Shown here: positions 17,458 through 25,813 of the stretch, in pieces
Layout of the letters: each line of letters opens with the position of its first letter
Position numbering within the stretch: the stretch's first letter is position 1
Source of the DNA: BS750m-G69 sp964441235
GTDB taxonomy: Bacteria; Fidelibacterota; UBA2242
Direction: 5' to 3'
DNA length: 64,000 nucleotides
Assembly: GCA_964441235.1 (NCBI GenBank)
Contig: CAYTUQ010000013.1
Coordinates: 1-64,000, forward strand
Program-made: the position numbers and the translations under genes
Notes under the pieces: generated by a model
Databases searched by the model: none
The model's input: the letters and a program-made list of their open reading frames with translations, nothing else
Told to the model about the DNA's origin: nothing

Positions 17458-18710
17458 TATATTTTTTTCACAATTATTGACTCAATCCGATTACCAGCTG
17501 TTTTATCAACTGTAAAATGGAGGTTGTGGTAGGTAAGTGTGGATTTTATTTTTGGGAGTTCGCCAAACAACGAGAAAATTAAACCTCCAATAGTGTCAAC
17601 TTCATCAGAACTTAGTTCACTCCCAATAAGTTCGTTGAACTCTTCGATTGACATTGATGCTTTTACTCTGTAAAGATGTTCACTTATTTCTTCGTGCTGC
17701 TTATTCTCTTTTTCATACTCATCTGAGATTTCTCCAAAAATTTCTTCGAGAAGGTCTTCCATTGTAACAAGTCCAAGAACCCCGCCATATTCATCAAGTA
17801 CAATGGCTATTGATATTTTTTTTCTTTGAAATGTTTTAAATAGTTCATCTGCTCTTTTAGTCGAAGGAATGAAGTAGGCTTTTCGCATTAATTTTCTTAA
17901 AGTTGCTTCTGAGTCTATTATTTCCTCCGGTTTTAGTCCGATGAGGTCTGTAGCGAAGAGAATTCCGATAATATCGTCACGATTTTCTTTGTATATTGGA
18001 ACTTTGGAGTAATGTTTTTCTTTTATTTGCTGAATCATCTCCTGTAGAAGCATTTCAGAGGATAAATAAAAAAGGTTAGCTCGAGGTGTCATAACTTCGT
18101 CTATCCGGGCATCCCCGAAATCGAAAATATTATAGATAAATTCTTTTTCAAGTGAATCGAGAATTCCCTCTTTTTCACCATCTTCAACGATTGTTTTGAT
18201 GACGTCCTCTGTTAAAAGGCTTCCTTTTCTTGCTGATTCTTTTACAAAGAGATTCACAACTCTATCAGAAATATTCCTGATGAACCATCTTAAAGGAGTA
18301 ATCCAATGAGTAAAGTAAATTAATGGTGTAATTATAAAAGTAGAAAAGCGTTCATTGTTCTTTATTGCAATAGTTTTCGGAGTAATTTCACCAAGTAGCA
18401 GAAGTAGAGGAAGCACAATAAGAATATTTATCCATGGGATTTTTTGCCCTATGATTTGAATTACAATACCTGCAGAAATAGACGAAATGGCAATATTGAC
18501 AAACTCATTTCCAAGTAGAATTGTGATAATTAATCTACGTGGACGTTCAAGTAAATTACTTATCTTTTGTCCTTTCTCAGGATGATTTTGAACCAGCTTT
18601 TCTATTTGAATCCTGGACAGAGAAAAGAGTGCTGTTTCAGATCCGGAAAAGAATCCGGATAAGAAAAAGAGAATCAACAGTAATGGTATTTCTATGTAAA
18701 GGGAAAACAT
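17457..18710 (-). CDS. CNNM/CorC-HlyC family transporter-associated protein, second copy
   Basis: This 417-aa paralogue has the same order of domains: CNNM (GFFSGSETALFSLSRIQIEK), CBS pair (DEVMTPRANLFYLSSEM; YSKVPIYKENRDDIIGIL; DEYGGVLGLVTMEDLLEEI) and CorC_HlyC. A role in divalent-cation homeostasis is known for the family. The two tandem copies differ clearly along their length, so they are old paralogues rather than a recent duplication, and might form a hetero-oligomer. It is the first gene of the pair on the minus strand. Confidence 0.88.
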   Translation of the reverse strand: MFSLYIEIPLLLILFFLSGFFSGSETALFSLSRIQIEKLVQNHPEKGQKISNLLERPRRLIITILLGNEFVNIAISSISAGIVIQIIGQKIPWINILIVLPLLLLLGEITPKTIAIKNNERFSTFIITPLIYFTHWITPLRWFIRNISDRVVNLFVKESARKGSLLTEDVIKTIVEDGEKEGILDSLEKEFIYNIFDFGDARIDEVMTPRANLFYLSSEMLLQEMIQQIKEKHYSKVPIYKENRDDIIGILFATDLIGLKPEEIIDSEATLRKLMRKAYFIPSTKRADELFKTFQRKKISIAIVLDEYGGVLGLVTMEDLLEEIFGEISDEYEKENKQHEEISEHLYRVKASMSIEEFNELIGSELSSDEVDTIGGLIFSLFGELPKIKSTLTYHNLHFTVDKTAGNRIESIIVKKI

Positions 18711-18889
18711 TTTTGATTTCTTGAGATAGGTTGCGATCCTGGGTCGTCATCAGACATAATAATTAATATAGTAATAGATTCCCAATTTTTCAAATAATAC
18801 TCTCATATTAGTTTCGTACCGAATCTTAAGCTATGAAAAACTGTACCCCGAAACGCCAGTTTCGGAAAAGCGATTAATTATTGCTGATA

Positions 18890-19051
18890 GAATCGTAAAA
18901 AGTATCAAAGCTGTCATTCTGAACGAGGTACGAGTGAAGAATCTCTACTGGTTCTCGCCCGCCTGCTCCCGAAGGGCGGACAGGTCGGAGATTCTTCTTC
19001 GCTTCGCTCATCCGGCAGCTGCCGGACACATATAATCACTTTTTACGATTC
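18890..19051. repeat. 162-bp MITE-like element with GAATCGTAAAAAGT inverted ends
   Basis: Perfect 14-bp inverted ends lie at 18890-18903 and 19038-19051. The inside contains CATTCTGAACGAG...GAAGAATCTC and its inverse, a repeat type common in environmental FCB genomes, plus the 16-bp palindrome TCCGGCAGCTGCCGGA (19011-19026). It is non-coding. It lies in the 501-bp gap between the CorC-like pair and the cysQ-like gene; the rest of that gap shows nothing recognisable apart from a small CCCGAAAC/GTTTCGG hairpin near 18847. Confidence 0.7.
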
Positions 19052-19211
19052 CATCATTACTAACAAACCCGTTTTAAGTTAGTCTCGTATGTTCCAACTC
19101 AAAGTTCTCTTAATTAGATTTTTTCAGGAACAATTTTAACATGGATAATTTATATATGAATTTGGCAGTAAAATATTCCGAAACAATGTATTTTAATGTA
19201 TATTTTGATCC

Positions 19212-19988
19212 ATGGACAACGAGTTAAAAATAGCAAAAGAAGCAGCTTTAAGTGCTGGGAAAATACTGCTCAAGTATTACAAACATTCTTACGAAATCAT
19301 GGAAAAGAGCAAAGACAACCCGGTAACTACTGCGGATTTCGAAGCAGATGATTATTTGCGAAATACTCTTTTAGGTTCTTTTCCTGATTATGGCTGGCTT
19401 TCGGAAGAGACGAAAGATTCACCTGAACGACTTTCAAGAGATAAAGTTTTGGTAGTTGACCCACTTGACGGTACGAAGGAATTCATTAAAGGGGTCCCGG
19501 AATTTGTAGTTTCTATAGGGCTTGTTGAAAATTGCAAACCGATTCTGGGTGTGATTTATAATCCTGTTAAAGATGAGATGTTTTCTGCTGTGAAAGGCGA
19601 ACAGGCAACTCTGAATTGTATTCCTATTTCCTGTACTAATTGCCAATTACTTTCTGAGGCCTCTATTTTTGCAAGTCGAAGTGAGACCAAAGATGGATTG
19701 TGGAATCCGTATAAGAACTGCTTTAGGAAAAGTATTGAATGTGGAAGCGTAGCGTATAAACTTGCTAAAACAGCGGCAGGTCACGGCGACCTTTTTATTA
19801 GCTTAAGACCAAAGAACGAGTGGGATATCTGTGCGGGTGATTTTTTAGTTGAGTGCGCAGGCGGTAAGGTATTTACAAGAAAAGGTGAAGTGATTCGTTA
19901 TAATTCCAGAAATACTTTTGTGCCAAATGGGATAATTGCCGGTTCACTGGGACTGGTACAAAACGCTATTTCGCTTTTTAAGTGCTGA
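19212..19988 (+). CDS. cysQ: CysQ-like 3'(2'),5'-bisphosphate nucleotidase / inositol-monophosphatase family
   Basis: A 258-aa member of the Mg2+-dependent, Li+-sensitive phosphatase family. The metal-binding motifs are present: WLSEET near residue 57, VDPLDGTKEFIKG near 81-93, and EWDICAGDFLVECAGG near 205-220. The DGTKEF phrase and length favour the CysQ branch, which hydrolyses PAP to AMP in sulfate assimilation, over inositol-1-phosphatases. It has no operon partners, so the substrate is an inference from the family. Confidence 0.8.
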   Translation: MDNELKIAKEAALSAGKILLKYYKHSYEIMEKSKDNPVTTADFEADDYLRNTLLGSFPDYGWLSEETKDSPERLSRDKVLVVDPLDGTKEFIKGVPEFVVSIGLVENCKPILGVIYNPVKDEMFSAVKGEQATLNCIPISCTNCQLLSEASIFASRSETKDGLWNPYKNCFRKSIECGSVAYKLAKTAAGHGDLFISLRPKNEWDICAGDFLVECAGGKVFTRKGEVIRYNSRNTFVPNGIIAGSLGLVQNAISLFKC

Positions 19989-20224
19989 TGGTAACCGAAT
20001 AGTTTTGTAGTGTCAGACAGTCGTGTCCGATATTATTTTCGCAGAGAACATAAAAACAACCGGTATTTTTGCAGAATACATGCATTTTTGCTGAACCACA
20101 CGGTTCAAATACGAACTGGACAGTTCGTATCTACTTATTCAAAATGCTTACCAATATATAGAATAGATATTTGCAAATTTCAATTAATCTTTCTAAAAAA
20201 TTCATAGGAGCTTCAATAAAATAC

Positions 20225-20412
20225 AGTTGTAAAAGATTATTTATGATTATATATTTCACGATTGATGATAGAGATGATTTCATTTTATAACTATTACTTT
20301 TGTTAATCTAAAAAAGAATTTGTAGCTTAGATTATATGGCAAATTGTAGGCAAAAGGTGGTGGTTCTTTCGAGATGTGAAAAGGAGATGGTTATACAGAT
20401 TGCCGAGATGAA
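20225..20412 (+). repeat. Direct repeat, copy A
   Basis: About 188 bp, closely similar to 21178-21366 (copy B) in the same orientation. It covers a non-coding part and the start of a small gene. Shared blocks include AAAGATTATTTATGATTATA and TTTCGAGATGTGAAAAGGAG. The two copies bracket the toxin-antitoxin pair, with about 765 bp between them. Confidence 0.8.
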
Positions 20413-20452
20413 AAGACTGATATATGTAAAATATTCTATCTATTACCATTAG
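20336..20452 (+). pseudogene. Truncated copy of the 91-aa hypothetical gene
   Basis: A 38-codon frame starts MANCRQKVVVLSRCEKEM and IQIAEMKRLIYV, matching the beginning of the protein at 21280-21555. It then runs into unrelated sequence and a stop. This is the truncated gene carried by repeat copy A. Confidence 0.6.
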
Positions 20453-20488
20453 GGTATGTATTAAGGAATCTAAATAGGAGGTATTTAT

Positions 20489-20716
20489 ATGAGGTCAAAT
20501 GAGATTATAAAAGAAATAAATAATTTGGGTCTATCAGAGAAATTGATATTGGTTGAGGATATTTGGGATTCTATTTCTCGAAGCAATGCTGAGCTACCGA
20601 TACCAGAATGGCAAAAAGTCGAGTTGGATAAGAGATACAGTGAATATAAAAATGGAAAGTTAAAGCTTTATAATTGGGAAGGTATTCATAGGGAATTAAG
20701 GAAAAAATATAAATGA
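20489..20716 (+). CDS. Addiction-module antitoxin (PF09720-type component)
   Basis: A 75-aa protein, MRSNEIIKEINNLGLSEKLI followed by LVEDIWDSI and IPEWQKVELDKRYSEYKNG. This layout, with a helical N-terminus and E-W-x6-L-D-R-x4-Y, is that of the putative addiction-module component family paired with ParE/RelE toxins. An AGGAGG site lies 8 bp before the ATG. Its stop overlaps the ATG of the toxin gene (ATGA). The toxin is broken by a nonsense codon, so this antitoxin may be an orphan that still represses its operon. Confidence 0.8.
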   Translation: MRSNEIIKEINNLGLSEKLILVEDIWDSISRSNAELPIPEWQKVELDKRYSEYKNGKLKLYNWEGIHRELRKKYK

Positions 20717-20994
20717 TCCTTCTTTATACAGATAGATCAAAAGATGATGTTGAGTTGGCTTTTAGATGGTATGAACTATAAAGAAGGGGCCTTGGTTTTG
20801 AGTTTCTTGATTGTGTTGAGATGTCGCTAAGTAACATTCTAAGATTTCCCGAAATTTATGAGATATGTTATTCCAGCTTCAGAAGGTGTATTATTAGAAG
20901 GTTTCCATTCTCAATATTTTACACAGTTGAAGATGAAGCAATTGTGATTCATTCTGTTTTTGATAATAGGCAGGATCCGAAAAAGCGGCCCTAA
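20713..20994 (+). pseudogene. ParE/RelE-family toxin with an in-frame TAA
   Basis: A single frame of 94 codons from the ATG at 20713 to the TAA at 20992-20994, broken by one TAA at codon 23. It reads RSKDDVELAFRWYEL, stop, RRGLGFEFLDCVEMSLS, then FPEIYEICYSSFRRCIIRRF and IFYTVEDEAIVIHSVFDNRQ. The toxin fold signatures are all present; the stop falls where relatives have a Gln or Lys before R-x-GLGxEF. A CAA or AAA to TAA change needs one base. The rest is undamaged, so the mutation is recent. It probably inactivates the toxin. Confidence 0.75.
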
Positions 20995-21177
20995 TCATTT
21001 CACCTGACATTTTTCCGCTGTACTACAAAATGGAGCTGAACGTAAATAGATAATTAAAGGACTTTTTCTTCTACATTGTTATCACCGATTTCGTCTAACT
21101 ACGTTTTCCACCTATGCCAGATTAGGCAGAAATAATCCAGAGAGTTATTCTTCTACTATGTTTAAGTCACAAATTAA

Positions 21178-21366
21178 AGTTGCAAAAGATTATTTATGAT
21201 TATATATTTTCCGATTGATGATAGAGTTGATTTCATTTTATAATTATTCCTTGTATATAGCAGAAAAAGAATTTGTGGGGTGGATTCGATGGCAAATTGC
21301 AAACTAAAAATAATGGTCCTTTCGAGATGTGAAAAGGAGATGGGTATACAGATTGCCGAGATGGAG
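21178..21366 (+). repeat. Direct repeat, copy B
   Basis: The second copy of the repeat at 20225-20412. It contains the intact start region of the 91-aa gene. The toxin-antitoxin pair between the copies, and the truncated gene in copy A, suggest a duplication associated with its insertion, or a cassette that landed in this gene. Confidence 0.8.
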
Positions 21367-21555
21367 AAATATAAATGGATATGCAGTGAGAAGCTGGGAT
21401 GCGATGCAGGGAAAAAGGTGTATTTTGATTGGATTCAAAGTAATGGCAAGAAAATGAGAGCATGGCTTGAATCCCTTTCGGACGAGGAACTAAACAGACG
21501 ATATGATGCAATTTCTGATAGAATAAAGAATTATATAGAAGATAAAAGACACTAG
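21280..21555 (+). CDS. Hypothetical protein, 91 aa
   Basis: A small, charged, probably cytoplasmic and helical protein: VLSRCEKEMGIQIAEMEKYK, W-I-C-S-E-K, then WIQSNGKKMRAWLESLSDEE. The phrase EMEKYKWxxSEK-x2-D-x-G occurs in other small bacterial proteins of unknown function that I recall, often near toxin-antitoxin or restriction genes. The ATG at 21289 (MANCKLK) is an alternative start, supported by the matching start in the truncated copy. No function is assigned. Confidence 0.5.
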   Translation: MDSMANCKLKIMVLSRCEKEMGIQIAEMEKYKWICSEKLGCDAGKKVYFDWIQSNGKKMRAWLESLSDEELNRRYDAISDRIKNYIEDKRH

Positions 21556-22089
21556 AAAGTGCCTAAAATTTTAAGTGAACTAAAGTGTCTAAAGTAAAAA
21601 ATAGCCAATAACTAATTAAGAATTGAGAATGATCAATGGACAATAATCAATAAACCCTGTACGGTCGATTCGCTCCCTATCCCAGAGGGATCTCTTTGAG
21701 ACAGGGCAAGCAATAGACAATTAAAAGTGCCCAAACTGAAAAGATGATAAAATTATTTGTGGATTGGTGGTGTTTCCAACAGGAATTCTGACGGATACGC
21801 CCTTATACAAAATAATTCCGTTTAAATCATATCCGTCTATGTCACGATTTTCGGGAATTCACCGGAAATGTAGAAATGCCGCCTGACTGTAGTGCCACAA
21901 TATCATCGAGAGGCAGGTAAGCGGTATGAAGATCTTAACAAAATATTTTCCCTTATATGGTTTTATAAATTTCGATTTATAAGCTTTTAAGGTTCTATCC
22001 GATTCCTTGTGGATAAAAGCTGAAAGATTTGCTATTGCTCAACGAAAATTTATCAAGTATATCATAAAGATATTTTTACATTTCGTAGT
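21556..22089. other. Intergenic region with CTAAAGTG-type repeats and decayed sequence
   Basis: The first 45 bp carry AAGTGCCTAAA and GTGAACTAAAGTGTCTAAAG, the family described at 32455-32618. Then come AT-rich ATTAAGAATTGAGAATG-type repeats and a GAGGGATCTCTTTGAGAC palindrome near 21690. Between about 21760 and 21930 the minus strand has a possible coding remnant (DIDGYDLNGIILYKGVSVRI) without start or continuity. I see no gene. Confidence 0.4.
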
Positions 22090-23046
22090 ATGAAAACAGA
22101 TAATATCTCCAATAAAAAAATTTTAAGTCCTTTTAGGTATCTTGCTAATCCTCGCCAATATCTTCCTATGATGAAAGCGGTTGAAGGATACCCTGATTTA
22201 TTCAAGTGGATTAATGAGATTACAGGTGCGATTATGAAAAATGATATTTCTGAACAGGAATATAAAAAGAGCATTGACGAACTAAATAATTTTCATTCTT
22301 TATTTTTTAATAACGAATTACCTTCAAAGAATTCGCCTGATTTTATCTCTGTTATAAAAAATATTAGTGAGAAAAATGCGCTATTTCATCACTTCTGTAA
22401 GGAAGTCTCCGGTAGTCTCAAGTTCAATATTCTCAGTAGAAATAGGGCGGGAGATAAGATAAGAAAAGAGATTATTTTAGTTTTAGAAAAATATGGTGAT
22501 TCTATAAAGCCGAAAGCTATATTTAAAATGTTTACAGGTATTTCAACTGATTCCGGAATTTTGATGAAAGAGGTCAATGAGGAATTAACCGGAAAATGTC
22601 TGCATAGATTTTTTAAGCCTAAGGATAGTGAAGAGGAAGGCTTGGATTTAAAAGAGTTATCTCCAATGTTCCTTTATGTAGTAACAATTGGACCGCACCT
22701 AGATGAAGAGGTGAAGCGACTTTCTGCTCATGGCGGAGATATATATCATGCCTATATACTAAATGGTATTGGGGCGGGAGTAGCTGATGTTGTAGCTTAT
22801 GATTTACAGAAATATCTTGAGAAAGAGTATTTAGAGACCAACAGTAAAAAAGTTCTGCACCGTATGAGCCCAGGATATATGGACTGGCATTTAGTGGATC
22901 AGAAAATAATATTTAAAATTCTTCAACCGGAGATCGATATTGGCGTAACCTTAACAAGTTCAGACTTCATGATCCCAATAAAATCAACATCAGGAGTGAT
23001 GGGACAGATTGTGAAACGTGAAGCGTTCACCCCGTGTAATAAATAA
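22090..23046 (+). CDS. Vitamin-B12-dependent methionine synthase activation-domain protein
   Basis: A 318-aa protein. Its C-terminal half (about 160-310) matches the MetH reactivation domain: HLDEEVKRLSAHGGDIYHAY, RMSPGYMDWHLVDQKIIF, and GVTLTSSDFMIPIKSTSGVM. In full-length MetH this domain binds AdoMet and helps reductive remethylation of cob(II)alamin. Here it is a separate protein, as in split methionine synthases. The N-terminal 150 residues match nothing I recognise. The last residues (TPCNK) are encoded by the end of a MITE-like element, so the natural C-terminus may have been replaced. The MetH-like gene follows 164 bp downstream. Confidence 0.8.
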   Translation: MKTDNISNKKILSPFRYLANPRQYLPMMKAVEGYPDLFKWINEITGAIMKNDISEQEYKKSIDELNNFHSLFFNNELPSKNSPDFISVIKNISEKNALFHHFCKEVSGSLKFNILSRNRAGDKIRKEIILVLEKYGDSIKPKAIFKMFTGISTDSGILMKEVNEELTGKCLHRFFKPKDSEEEGLDLKELSPMFLYVVTIGPHLDEEVKRLSAHGGDIYHAYILNGIGAGVADVVAYDLQKYLEKEYLETNSKKVLHRMSPGYMDWHLVDQKIIFKILQPEIDIGVTLTSSDFMIPIKSTSGVMGQIVKREAFTPCNK

Positions 23047-23160
23047 AAATGAAAAAGACAAGATAATTAACTTTCATCCCGTTAGATATTTACTATTTAA
23101 AAATCGAATATCTAAAGTGGTAAAGTTATTATCTAACGGGATAAAAATATTACACGGGGT
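23029..23160. repeat. MITE-like palindromic element (outer) with a second element nested inside
   Basis: The outer ends are ACCCCGTGTAAT (23029-23040) and its perfect inverse (23149-23160). A related element with its own ends fills 23076-23142. Without the inner 67 bp the outer element is 65 bp, the same size class as the 63-bp element in the IS91 relic at 50704. The left end forms the last codons and stop of the upstream gene. Confidence 0.75.
23076..23142. repeat. Nested 67-bp MITE-like element
   Basis: The ends are ATCCCGTTAGATA (23076-23088) and its perfect inverse (23130-23142). It lies wholly inside the outer element. The ends align with ACCCTGTGAGATA at 50704, which suggests one family: A-Y-CCYGT-n-n-R-ATA-like. 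Confidence 0.75.
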
Positions 23161-23210
23161 AAATATGTGAAATGTGATTTGCAGGGAAAGACCAAATAAA
23201 AGGATGATTA

Positions 23211-24899
23211 ATGGAACCTTTAATAGAATGTTTGAATGATAAAATATTAGTACTTAATAACTCAATGGAAAGCTATCTTCAGAGATATGTTTCTGAGAAC
23301 CGACTGCCAATATTTCTGAATTTATCTGATCCTGAAAAAGTTCTTGAGGCTTATAGAGAGTACATACAAGCCGGTGCTGATATTATTTTGACTAATACTT
23401 CTGGCGCTATTCGTCCAATTCTTAAGAAATATGGAGCATCACGGGATTTAGAGGCGATCAATATAAAAGGTGTTGAAATTGCCCGCCAGGCTTCGGAAAA
23501 TCACGTTTATATTGGTGGGAAAATTGAATCAGCAGGAATAAATATTGAGCCTTTTGGTAGTATGGAATTTGATGAAGCAGTTGAGATATATAATGAACAG
23601 ATAAGAGCCTTATTGAAAGCAGGAATAGACCTTTTGTTTATTGACTCTATGACAGATATTCAAGATTTGCGTGCAGCAGTAATTGCCGCTAATTCGCTCA
23701 GAAGTAATATTCCTCTAATTGTACATGCTACTTTCGATGAGAATGGATTTATGGATTCCGGAACAGATATAGAAACTTTCGCTGCAATTATGGAGGGTCT
23801 TAATGTTGATGTGATAGGAGTTAACTGTTCAAATAGCCTGAATTCTGTAATAAAGGATTTAAGCAAGTATTCAAATCTTCCAATTTCTGTCGAATTATCT
23901 TCTGACAATTTACCTGAAATATTTGAACACATTGACTCGTTGGTTGAAGCAGGTGTAAATATTGTCGGTGGTGGCTGTGGGATTATGCCAGAACATATTC
24001 GCATTGTCGCTGATTCTGTCAAAGGTAAAAAGGTAAATCGCAGAAAAAATGATATACCATTCAGGATTACGAGTCGAACGACTACAGTCAGAATATGTGC
24101 GGGTTTACCTTTTGTGAAAATCGGGGAACGGATCAATCCTACCGGAAGAAAGTCATTAGCCGGTTCAATTAGCGAAGGGCGAACAGACCTGATTGTCAAG
24201 GAAGCTATTTCCCAGTATGAACATGGCGCTGATGCTCTTGATGTGAATATTGGCGTACCGATGACTGACGAAATTCAGATGATGCAAGAAGCAGTGAAAA
24301 TGATACAGGATTCAGTTCCCATCCCTCTTGTACTGGACAGTGCCTCTCCGTCGGTGATTGAGGCGGGATTAAAAAGATATGCCGGTAAGGCGCTTGTTAA
24401 CAGTGTAAACGGGAAAGAAAAACAGATAAGGGATTTGCTGCCGATTGTCAAGAAATACGGTGCATCGGTTATTGCACTTACAATCGCTGATACAATTCCT
24501 GAAACTGCAGAAGATAGATTAGAAATAGCAAAAGTGATAGTAAGTGCTTGTGAAGATTATGGTATTAAAAGGGAGAATATTATTGTTGATGCTGCAGCTC
24601 TTGCAGTTGCAACTTCATCGGATTCAGGACAACAGATTTTAAATGCTGTTCGATTGATCAAACAAGAGCTTGGATTGCCGGTATCCTTGGGAGTGAGTAA
24701 TGTATCTTTTGGATTGCCATCGCGTGCTTTAATTCATAATACATTTTTAGTGCAGGCAATTGCAATGGGTTTGGATGCTGCTATTTTGAATCCATTGGAT
24801 AAGCAAGTTCACGAAATTATAGCAGCAGCGAGTCTATTTGCCGGTAGAGATAAATATTGTATGAATTTTATTAAAATGATCCGCTCAAAGAAAGCATGA
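23211..24899 (+). CDS. MetH-like protein: homocysteine-methyltransferase-like domain plus methyltetrahydrofolate-binding domain, no cobalamin domain
   Basis: A 562-aa protein with the first two modules of MetH. The barrel at 1-275 resembles homocysteine methyltransferases (GADIILTNTSGAIRPIL; DLLFIDSMTDIQDLRAAV; IGVNCSNS). The pterin-binding barrel at about 300-560 is well kept (VKIGERINPTGRKSL; HGADALDVNIGVP; VSLGVSNVSFGLPSRAL). The Cap and cobalamin-binding modules and the activation domain are absent. Two odd points: the usual DGAMGT start is replaced by NNSMES, and the Zn-ligand pair GGCCGT is GGGCGI, so only two of three Zn cysteines remain. Homocysteine may not be the substrate. It would need a separate corrinoid protein, which is not in this window. 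Confidence 0.8.
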   Translation: MEPLIECLNDKILVLNNSMESYLQRYVSENRLPIFLNLSDPEKVLEAYREYIQAGADIILTNTSGAIRPILKKYGASRDLEAINIKGVEIARQASENHVYIGGKIESAGINIEPFGSMEFDEAVEIYNEQIRALLKAGIDLLFIDSMTDIQDLRAAVIAANSLRSNIPLIVHATFDENGFMDSGTDIETFAAIMEGLNVDVIGVNCSNSLNSVIKDLSKYSNLPISVELSSDNLPEIFEHIDSLVEAGVNIVGGGCGIMPEHIRIVADSVKGKKVNRRKNDIPFRITSRTTTVRICAGLPFVKIGERINPTGRKSLAGSISEGRTDLIVKEAISQYEHGADALDVNIGVPMTDEIQMMQEAVKMIQDSVPIPLVLDSASPSVIEAGLKRYAGKALVNSVNGKEKQIRDLLPIVKKYGASVIALTIADTIPETAEDRLEIAKVIVSACEDYGIKRENIIVDAAALAVATSSDSGQQILNAVRLIKQELGLPVSLGVSNVSFGLPSRALIHNTFLVQAIAMGLDAAILNPLDKQVHEIIAAASLFAGRDKYCMNFIKMIRSKKA

Positions 24900-25415
24900 T
24901 TTAGTGATAAATATCACATTGACCTATGAGAAATTAAATTATATTTGCATTTAATTCTAAATAGATGTTTTTGTGTGTTAAGGTTAAATTTTATACTTGA
25001 TTGCAGCCTATTTCAGAGGTAATTTTCCTTTTGTGATGATGTATATTTCAGAAATGGAAAATCAAAAGCGGTTTTCACATATTTATTATCAAATATGGCA
25101 CATAGTTGTAGAAAATTTCATGCTACCTCGAGATATCTAAGAGATAAGGCTAATATGTGGGAAATTTTACCTGCAGGTGGTATATCATTTATTGACAATT
25201 TTATGCAATACTGATTTCAACTTACTAAAATGCAGGATTGCTAAAAAATCATTGCATTTTTAGAATTTGTTATTAAGTTATTTTTAAGCATATAAGTTAT
25301 TTTAAATTATATGATTGAAGATTATTTGGAGTTATAACATTCTATATGCTGTGATATATCACAGCATTTAGGCATTCTAATTATTTGTTAGCAAATATAT
25401 AAAAAAGGAGTATAA
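24900..25415. other. Intergenic region, 516 bp
   Basis: AT-rich sequence after the MetH-like gene. I see no gene, remnant or large repeat. The only structure is the palindrome listed at 25346-25367. Confidence 0.4.
25346..25367. promoter_or_regulatory. Perfect 22-bp palindrome, possible operator
   Basis: Each half is ATGCTGTGATA. The core TGTGA-N4-TCACA resembles a CRP/FNR-type site but with 4 bp rather than 6 bp between the half-sites. It ends 48 bp before the ATG of the HNH-like gene, a plausible position for a repressor. The HTH domain encoded at the end of the same three-gene group is a candidate binder, by analogy with HigA autoregulation. Confidence 0.4.
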
Positions 25416-25754
25416 ATGTCCAAAGAGGTTAAAAATATTAATGGCACTAAAGAAAATATTTGTAATTGTGGAAGTTGGTTAAAACATTGGGAAAAATTTG
25501 GTGAGCAAAAGGCCGGTTTATGCGCAGAAGTATCATGTCAAAAGAAAGCAATTGTCGGTGCTCATGTTCAAAAATCCGATAGTTCTGATAGTAGTTGGTA
25601 TATCATACCCTTATGTAAGGAGCACAACAATTTATTTGGACAAAAAATCAGTATTAAAGGCTCTATAAAATTAGTGCCTGCAAATAAACAAAAAACTTGT
25701 GCTAAAAAAGAAGTAAAATATATTATTAAAACAAGAAAGAGATTTAGTCATTGA
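25416..25754 (+). CDS. Small Cys/His-rich HNH-nuclease-like protein
   Basis: A 112-aa protein with a pattern of C16, C18, C36, C41, H50 (VGAHV) and PLCKEHN (C67, H70, N71). Two zinc-type cysteine pairs surrounding an H-x(19)-H-N resemble the compact HNH/treble-clef nucleases. The C-terminus is lysine-rich, which fits nucleic-acid binding. An AAAGGAG ribosome site precedes the ATG. It is the first gene after the 22-bp palindrome, with a secreted ankyrin protein and a DUF3800-HigA fusion following. Nuclease activity is only inferred. Confidence 0.5.
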   Translation: MSKEVKNINGTKENICNCGSWLKHWEKFGEQKAGLCAEVSCQKKAIVGAHVQKSDSSDSSWYIIPLCKEHNNLFGQKISIKGSIKLVPANKQKTCAKKEVKYIIKTRKRFSH

Positions 25755-25813
25755 TTAAATCTATCAACAAATCATTATTTGATCCATGATTAAAAAAAGA
25801 AGGGAAATTATTA

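Noticed and set aside
20010..20207. 65-aa frame after cysQ
   Set aside because: Random composition, no ribosome site, and no continuation; it is intergenic.
21670..22089. Cobalamin riboswitch upstream of the methionine-synthase activation gene
   Set aside because: No B12-box-like GCCACTG segment or suitable set of helices was seen.
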